Source: Rahnella aceris (GTDB taxonomy: Bacteria; Pseudomonadota; Gammaproteobacteria; Enterobacterales; Enterobacteriaceae). From it: a DNA stretch of 64,000 nucleotides. The position numbers and the translations under genes were made by a program. The DNA lies in NCBI RefSeq assembly GCF_011684115.1, contig NZ_JAADJV010000001.1, positions 2,046,001 through 2,110,000 of the forward strand, in the 5' to 3' direction. Each line of letters starts with the position of its first letter. Within the stretch, counting starts at the first letter, position 1. A model generated the notes under the pieces. That model did no database searches and had not been told where the DNA came from. It was given only the letters and a program-made list of their open reading frames with translations. Shown one piece after another: positions 58,793 through 64,000 of the stretch.

Positions 58793-60226
58793 TTAATGGC
58801 TACGCATGTACTCGTCCATATCGGTTTTCAGGTTGTCAGATTTAGTACCGAAAATCGCCTGAACACCAGAACCTGCAACTACCACACCTGCCGCACCCAG
58901 TTTTTTCAGGCCAGCCTGATCGACTTTGGAGACGTCCGCTACGCTGACACGCAGACGGGTAATACAGGCATCAAGGTTAGTGATGTTGTCTTTGCCGCCG
59001 AAAGCCTGAACCAGAGAGGCGGACATTTCAGAACCGCCCTGCGCGGTGGTTTCGCTGGTAGAGTCTTCACGACCAGGTGTTTTCAGATCCAGCTTCGCAA
59101 TCAGGAAACGGAAGATGCTGTAGTAAACAACCGCATACACCGCACCTACGATTGGGAACAGCCAGATTTTGCTGCTGTTACCACTCAGAACGATGAAGTC
59201 AATCAGACCGTGCGAGAAGCTGGTGCCGTCACGCATACCCAACAGGATACAGATTGGGAATGCCAGACCGGCCAGAATCGCGTGGATCACGTACAGGATC
59301 GGCGCAACGAACATGAAGGAGAATTCGATTGGCTCGGTGATACCGGTCAGGAACGCAGTCAGGGCAGCGGAAATCATGATGCCGCCGACTTTTGCACGAT
59401 TTTCAGGTTTCGCTGAATGCCAGATAGCAACCGCAGCGGCTGGCAGACCGTACATTTTGAACAGGAAGCCACCTGACAGTTTACCTGCAGTTGGGTCACC
59501 GGCCATATAACGTGGGATATCGCCGTGGAACACCTGACCTGCAGAGTTCACGTACTCACCGATTTGCATCTGGAATGGAACGTTCCAGATATGGTGCAGA
59601 CCAAACGGAACAAGTGCACGTTCTACCACACCGTAGATACCGAATGCCACGACCGGGTTCTGGTAAGCCGCCCATTGTGAGAAGGTCTGGATACCTGTAC
59701 CGATTGGCGGCCAGATGAAGGACAGAACCACACCCAGGATAATCGCAGCCAGACCAGAGATGATCGGAACAAAACGTTTACCGGCGAAGAAGCCCAGATA
59801 TTCTGGCAACTTGATACGATAGAAACGGTTGAACATGTAAGCCGCAATCGCACCGGAGATGATACCGCCCAGTACGCCGGTATCGGCCAGATGCTTGGCT
59901 GCAATTTCTTCAGCGGGCAAATGCAGAACCAGTGGAGCCACAACCGCCATGGTTTTCACCATGATGCCATATGCCACAACGGACGCCAGTGCAGAAACAC
60001 CGTCGTTGTTAGTGAAGCCTAAGGCAACACCAATAGCAAAGATCAAAGGCATATTAGCGAAGACTGAACCACCGGCTTCGGCCATAACATGAGAAACGAT
60101 CAGTGGCAGCCAGCTAAAGTTTGCAGAACCGACACCAAGCAGGATACCTGCGATTGGCAGTACGGATACTGGCAGCATTAGCGATTTACCGACCTTTTGA
60201 AGGTTTGCAAACGCGTTCTTAAACAT
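58793..60226 (-). CDS. ptsG: PTS glucose-specific IIBC subunit
   Basis: A 477-residue membrane transporter that phosphorylates glucose on entry. The IIC domain (1-~390) has about eight to ten helices; the IIB domain carries the phospho-cysteine in [11 protein letters not shown] (about Cys421) and ends [19 protein letters not shown] terminus [31 protein letters not shown] is conserved. The 332-bp leader carries two Mlc-like sites; E. coli ptsG mRNA is also the target of SgrS, but I could not confirm that pairing here. Confidence 0.96.
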   Translation of the reverse strand: MFKNAFANLQKVGKSLMLPVSVLPIAGILLGVGSANFSWLPLIVSHVMAEAGGSVFANMPLIFAIGVALGFTNNDGVSALASVVAYGIMVKTMAVVAPLVLHLPAEEIAAKHLADTGVLGGIISGAIAAYMFNRFYRIKLPEYLGFFAGKRFVPIISGLAAIILGVVLSFIWPPIGTGIQTFSQWAAYQNPVVAFGIYGVVERALVPFGLHHIWNVPFQMQIGEYVNSAGQVFHGDIPRYMAGDPTAGKLSGGFLFKMYGLPAAAVAIWHSAKPENRAKVGGIMISAALTAFLTGITEPIEFSFMFVAPILYVIHAILAGLAFPICILLGMRDGTSFSHGLIDFIVLSGNSSKIWLFPIVGAVYAVVYYSIFRFLIAKLDLKTPGREDSTSETTAQGGSEMSASLVQAFGGKDNITNLDACITRLRVSVADVSKVDQAGLKKLGAAGVVVAGSGVQAIFGTKSDNLKTDMDEYMRSH

Positions 60227-60345
60227 AATTGATTGTGCTCCTGAGTAATGATTCTTTTTGATACTTATTGCGGTTTAGCCTGATAACTAACCGCTTTGCA
60301 AAAGTGTTGCGAACCTTTTGCTGTCGGGTGTCTGAGCACCCCTTT

Positions 60346-60372
60346 TAATTTTTACGCAGGGTAAAATAATTC
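60346..60372. promoter_or_regulatory. Mlc-like operator 1 of ptsG
   Basis: TTTTAC (60351-60356) and GTAAAA (60362-60367) form a perfect dyad around GCAGG, within an AT-rich flank with AATT ends. It sits 120-146 bp before the ptsG ATG. Mlc represses ptsG in E. coli from two sites. Confidence 0.6.
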
Positions 60373-60515
60373 CCTTTGTTAATGTTTGATGGCAGTCACG
60401 TTTTTCTGAAAAATGCAGTAAGAGCGTCTTAAAAGCCACCATTTATCAACATAAAATCCGAATAAAAGCCCCCTGACACCGCCTAAAACGGTGCCAAAAT
60501 ACCTCATTCAGAGGA

Positions 60516-60539
60516 TTAATTACGAGGTGAAAAATAAAT
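60516..60539. promoter_or_regulatory. Mlc-like operator 2 of ptsG
   Basis: TTAATTAC, then GAGGTG, then AAAAATAAAT. It resembles the E. coli ptsG Mlc site (TTAATTAC...AATAAATAA) as I remember it. Its centre lies about 168 bp from operator 1, close to the ~180 bp between the two E. coli sites. Confidence 0.55.
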
Positions 60540-60558
60540 ACAGAGAATATGACCTGGC

Positions 60559-61359
60559 CTAAAGTGACATCAGGGAAGAAGAATCGATGTGAAATAATCG
60601 TGAAAAGTTGGCTGTCGTGGCTTCGGCAAGTTGTTCCACGCTCACGCCTTTGAGCACTGCCATGTAGTCGGCAACGTCACGCACATAAGCAGGCTGGTTT
60701 TCCTTTCCGCGATGCGGAACCGGTGCCAGGTATGGCGAATCAGTTTCTACCAGCAGACGATCCAGCGGGACGTAACGTGCCACTTCACGCAGCGCATCGG
60801 CATTACGGAAAGTCACAATTCCGGAGAAAGAGATATAAAAACCCAGATCGAGCAGGAATTTTGCGGTCGGCAAATCCTCGGTAAAGCAATGGAGTACACC
60901 ACCGCACTCCCCTGCTTTCTCTTCTTTGAGAATATCCAGTGTATCCTGGCGGGCATCACGGGTATGGACGATCACCGGTTTGTTCAGCTCGCGGCCAATA
61001 CGGATGTGCTCGCGGAAAGAGTCCTGCTGCAGTTTCAGCTGATGCGCTTCTTTCTGATAAAAATAATCCAGACCGGTTTCCCCCATCGCCACCACTTTCG
61101 GGCTGGCGGCAAGCTCACGCAGCTCGTTGAAATCGTAACCATCGTCGATATTCAGCGGATGAACACCGCAGGAAAATGCCACGTCCGGGCGATCACCAAT
61201 CAGCTGCGTCATTGCCCGATAGCCCGGCAGGGTTGTTGCGACGGCCAGCATAAATTTCACATCACGTTCGCGGGCTTTTTCCAGCACACTGTCCACGCCT
61301 GAATGCAGCTCGTTGTAATCCAGGCTGTCGAGGTGGCAGTGGGAATCGACTAAAAACAT
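60559..61359 (-). CDS. ycfH: YcfH, TatD-family metal-dependent hydrolase
   Basis: A 266-residue TatD-family hydrolase. Metal ligands: VDSHCHLD (HxH), MGETGLDYFYQ (Glu), VIVHTRDA (His), GVLHCFTED (His) and LVETDSPYL (Asp). TatD relatives are 3'-5' nucleases; YcfH itself is not characterised as far as I know. I take the ATG at 61359 (MFLVDSHCHLD), as the extra 61 codons of the frame lack homology. Downstream of holB and tmk, 42 bp apart. Confidence 0.93.
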   Translation of the reverse strand: MFLVDSHCHLDSLDYNELHSGVDSVLEKARERDVKFMLAVATTLPGYRAMTQLIGDRPDVAFSCGVHPLNIDDGYDFNELRELAASPKVVAMGETGLDYFYQKEAHQLKLQQDSFREHIRIGRELNKPVIVHTRDARQDTLDILKEEKAGECGGVLHCFTEDLPTAKFLLDLGFYISFSGIVTFRNADALREVARYVPLDRLLVETDSPYLAPVPHRGKENQPAYVRDVADYMAVLKGVSVEQLAEATTANFSRLFHIDSSSLMSL

Positions 61360-61400
61360 AATAATTAACTCGTTGCGGTATGTTGAAGATAAAGAGTATA

Positions 61401-62420
61401 TCAGCGCGATAGCGCGGAACTGAAAACTGACGAGGAAACCGCCCCCTGAAGCATTTGTTCCCATTCCAGCAGCTGTTCTGTCAGCAGCAGTTCGCGGTTT
61501 ACCCCCACGATGGAAATCAATTGCTGACGGCAGTGCATCCACGCCGTAACCGACTGTTGCAGAGATGCGTTAGACTGCGCGCCTGCCAGCAAAGCAATCA
61601 GCGGCTGCTGATCGTGATTAATGATGAACTGCCCGGCATGTTGCTGCCATTTGACAGCATCCAGCAGTAACGTCGCCAGCCAGTACAGGCGTTCAGCGGC
61701 ATCCTCATGATTAAGCTGAGACAACAGAGAAAGCATATCCTGCTGCTGGCACTGAACGTAAAGCTGCTGGCAAAGCGCCACGCGTTGTTTCCAGCGCTCC
61801 GGCTGCAACAGTTCAATGGCCGATAATGGCCCGCCGTTGGCCAAACGCAGGGCGGTTTTAATCGCGAACGGATCCGCGCTGAGCTGGCGGTTTATCCAGT
61901 GCACCGCCAGCGTTTCTTCAGGCACCGGCAGATGCCAGTAGAAGCAGCGACTGCGGATCGTCGCCAGTAAAGCCGAAGGCTCCCGGCAACCGAGCAGGAA
62001 ATAAGTGCCAGCAGGCGGCTCTTCCAGCGTTTTCAGCAAGGCATTGGCCGCCGCTTCGGTCAGCATTTCCGTCTGAGGGATCCATACAACTTTTGCGCCG
62101 CCCTGTTGCGAATAGTTGTACAGCGTTTCAATAAGCTGACGCACCGGGTCGATGCCCAGAGAGCTTTTGCCCTTTTCAGGCTGGAGAATATGCCAGTCAG
62201 GATGGTTTCCGGCAATCATCAGCTGGCAGCTGTGGCAGGTTCCGCAGCTTTTTTCCCCGTCCTTATGCCGGCACAGCAACCATCGACTCAGACCATACAC
62301 CAGCGCCTCATCACCCATCCCCGCAGCCGCATGCATCAGCAAAGCGTGGTGGCCACGCCCCGTCAGATATTGCCCGACCAGTTGTCTGTACGGGCCACTG
62401 AGCCACGGATACCAGTTCAT
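61401..62420 (-). CDS. holB: DNA polymerase III subunit delta'
   Basis: A 339-residue clamp-loader subunit. Zinc-module cysteines in [12 protein letters not shown], then [34 protein letters not shown] and the SRC motif in [13 protein letters not shown]. Like other delta' proteins it lacks an intact Walker A (the loop reads [11 protein letters not shown]). The C-terminal domain is all helical. It overlaps tmk by 4 nt. Confidence 0.95.
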   Translation of the reverse strand: MNWYPWLSGPYRQLVGQYLTGRGHHALLMHAAAGMGDEALVYGLSRWLLCRHKDGEKSCGTCHSCQLMIAGNHPDWHILQPEKGKSSLGIDPVRQLIETLYNYSQQGGAKVVWIPQTEMLTEAAANALLKTLEEPPAGTYFLLGCREPSALLATIRSRCFYWHLPVPEETLAVHWINRQLSADPFAIKTALRLANGGPLSAIELLQPERWKQRVALCQQLYVQCQQQDMLSLLSQLNHEDAAERLYWLATLLLDAVKWQQHAGQFIINHDQQPLIALLAGAQSNASLQQSVTAWMHCRQQLISIVGVNRELLLTEQLLEWEQMLQGAVSSSVFSSALSR

Positions 62421-63067
62421 GATGCGTTGCCTTGTAAAACCTGCTCATCGAACCAGTTTTTCAACGTCAGCTCGATGGAAGCGGTGACCTGCTCAATGGA
62501 TTGGGAGGCATCGATGGTTTTGATGCGGCTGTCTCCGGCAGCAAGTTCGAGATAACGCGTACGCGTACGCTCAAAGAAAGGCAACGCTTCCTGCTCAATA
62601 CGATCCAGTTCCCCACGGGCACGGGCACGTTGCAATCCGATAGCCGGAGGCAGATCAAGATACAGCGTCAAATCAGGACGGAAATCACCCAGGACGGTAT
62701 CACGCAAGGAGGTCATCAGTTTGGCATCAATCCCGCGACCACCGCCCTGGTAGGCCTGTGAAGAAAGATCATGCCGGTCCCCGACAACCCACGCGCCACG
62801 CGCCAGTGCAGGCAAAATTACCGTTTCGACCAGCTGAACACGGGCGGCATAAAGCATCAGTACTTCTGCTTTCACGGTAGGTTTTTCGCCATCGACGCCG
62901 CGTTTGAATAAATCGCGTAATTTCTCAGCAAGCGGCGTTCCACCCGGTTCACGGGTGAAGACGATTTCGCCCACGCCGTGCTGACGCAGAGCATTGACGA
63001 CCACGTCATGAGCAGTAGTTTTCCCTGCCCCTTCAAGGCCTTCAATCACAATGAAGTTACTTTTCAT
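62417..63067 (-). CDS. tmk: Thymidylate kinase
   Basis: A 216-residue P-loop kinase phosphorylating dTMP. P loop [11 protein letters not shown](Y/H) motif [16 protein letters not shown], and the LID-type stretch [13 protein letters not shown]. It overlaps mltG by 11 nt at its start and holB by 4 nt at its end, so mltG-tmk-holB-ycfH is one operon. Confidence 0.96.
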   Translation of the reverse strand: MKSNFIVIEGLEGAGKTTAHDVVVNALRQHGVGEIVFTREPGGTPLAEKLRDLFKRGVDGEKPTVKAEVLMLYAARVQLVETVILPALARGAWVVGDRHDLSSQAYQGGGRGIDAKLMTSLRDTVLGDFRPDLTLYLDLPPAIGLQRARARGELDRIEQEALPFFERTRTRYLELAAGDSRIKTIDASQSIEQVTASIELTLKNWFDEQVLQGNAS

Positions 63068-64000
63068 TCTTATTCTTAAGCGCCTCTATGTACACACGAA
63101 CCGCCTTGTTATGGTTCTCAAGGTTAGTGCTGAAAGTATGCCCGCCTTTGCCGTCTGCGACAAAGTATAGATACGGGGTTTTCGCCGGATGCGCGGCGGC
63201 CTGCAGTGAGGCTTCGCTCGGCATCGCAATTGGCGACGGCGGCAGGCCGGTGATCACGTAGGTATTGTACGGAGTCGGCGTTTCCAGATCTTTCTTGGTG
63301 ATGTTGCCAGTGTATTTATCACCCATCCCATAAATCACCGTCGGATCGGTTTGCAATCGCATACCAATACGCAGGCGGTTAATAAATACTGAAGCGACTT
63401 CAGGGCGCTCATCTTTAACTGCAGTTTCTTTTTCAATGATCGACGCCATGGTGACCATATCAGCAGGTGTTTTATACGGCAGAGAATCCATGCGGCCTTT
63501 CCAGATATCCGCCACCGTTTTTTCCATCCTTACGTGAGCACGTTTGAGCAGAGATAAATCGGTCATGCCCGCAGTGTAATGGTAAGTATCCGGATACAGC
63601 CAGCCTTCGAGATTTTTGGTGTCCGTTGCGCCCAGCGCGGCGGCAATGTCTTCGCCACTTTTACCACTGAGTTCATGCTTCAGATACTCTGATTTATCCA
63701 GAACTTTCATCCAGTCGCTGAGCTTAAAGCCCTCTACAAAACGAACGCTGAATTGGGCCTCTTTACCGCTTTTCAGCAGCTCAAGCATCTGACGTACTGT
63801 CATGCCTTTTTCAAAACGGTAAGTACCAGCTTTAAACTCGCTCAGTTCAGGTTCTAAACGTAATAACCACGGAAACCACGGATTGGGCTTCATCAGTTTT
63901 TTGTCAATTAGCAGTGTTTCCAGCACCACGCGTCCCGTGCCTGCGGGCAGGGTAAAGATAGTTTCGCTGCTGACATTGATCGGGCGATCCGCAAACTGTT
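63057..64000 (-). CDS. mltG: Endolytic transglycosylase MltG (YceG), cut by window edge
   Basis: The C-terminal ~313 residues of MltG, open to the right edge; reading the last bases gives [28 protein letters not shown] before MltG homology continues. Visible: LysM-like [28 protein letters not shown], catalytic Glu in [47 protein letters not shown] and [20 protein letters not shown]. It cleaves nascent peptidoglycan strands at the inner membrane. The N-terminal membrane anchor is outside the window. Confidence 0.95.
   Translation of the reverse strand, partial: QFADRPINVSSETIFTLPAGTGRVVLETLLIDKKLMKPNPWFPWLLRLEPELSEFKAGTYRFEKGMTVRQMLELLKSGKEAQFSVRFVEGFKLSDWMKVLDKSEYLKHELSGKSGEDIAAALGATDTKNLEGWLYPDTYHYTAGMTDLSLLKRAHVRMEKTVADIWKGRMDSLPYKTPADMVTMASIIEKETAVKDERPEVASVFINRLRIGMRLQTDPTVIYGMGDKYTGNITKKDLETPTPYNTYVITGLPPSPIAMPSEASLQAAAHPAKTPYLYFVADGKGGHTFSTNLENHNKAVRVYIEALKNKNEK

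Larger units (their letters stand above)
60227..60558 (-). other. ptsG leader and promoter region
   Basis: No ORF. It contains two Mlc-like palindromes (annotated separately) and the ptsG SD. CRP sites expected from E. coli were not recognised. Confidence 0.5.

Overview
The window is a chromosomal segment of an enterobacterium. Nearly every core gene is recognisably an Escherichia coli orthologue: CspC differs from my memory of the E. coli protein at about one residue, and PurB, MnmA, Icd, Ndh, ManYZ and Mfd are all very close. Family-specific insertions and losses (an autotransporter between mgrB and yobH, no fhuE, nagK or potABCD where E. coli has them) suggest Yersiniaceae, perhaps Rahnella, Ewingella or Rouxiella. 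That taxonomic guess is inference from remembered gene content.

Layout. (1) 1-18.9 kb matches the E. coli ~40-min block: ptrB (cut by the left edge), yebF, dbpA, purT, yoaH, pabB-nudL, sdaA, an EAL phosphodiesterase (pdeD/yoaD), yoaE, manXYZ, yobD, mntP, rlmA, a laccase-domain protein, and cspC with its tiny partner yobF. (2) 18.9-31.4 kb keeps yebO, mgrB, yobH and yebW of that block but spreads them among accessory genes: a gene-free kilobase, an MBL hydrolase, a small membrane protein, phage-type DUF4060-like and NinX/DUF2591-like genes, an 897-residue autotransporter, an MppA/OppA-type binding protein, several small unknowns and a CigR-like protein. (3) 31.4-64 kb matches the E. coli ~25-min block: icd, rluE-nudJ-mnmA-hflD-purB, phoPQ, roxA, an islet with a putative permuted papain-fold protein, pepT, cobB, lolCDE, mfd, ycfJ, ndh, ycfP, nagZ-thiK-lpoB-ycfL-hinT, ptsG, ycfH-holB-tmk and mltG (cut by the right edge).

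Functional themes. Purine supply: purT and purB both carry PurR-like operators, and the one in purB sits inside the coding region at codons 62-67. Sugar uptake: manXYZ and ptsG, each with Mlc-like palindromes. Envelope: LolCDE lipoprotein export, NagZ recycling, LpoB and MltG peptidoglycan enzymes. Signalling: phoP, phoQ and the PhoQ inhibitor mgrB lie within about 17 kb of each other, although they are far apart in E. coli, and a PhoP-box-like promoter precedes mgrB.

The most striking structure is a 144-bp element with perfect 18-bp terminal inverted repeats resembling IS4 ends. It is inserted exactly in the UUCG loop of the purB terminator and is flanked by a 10-bp target duplication (37.5-37.7 kb). 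No rRNA, tRNA or CRISPR array was seen.
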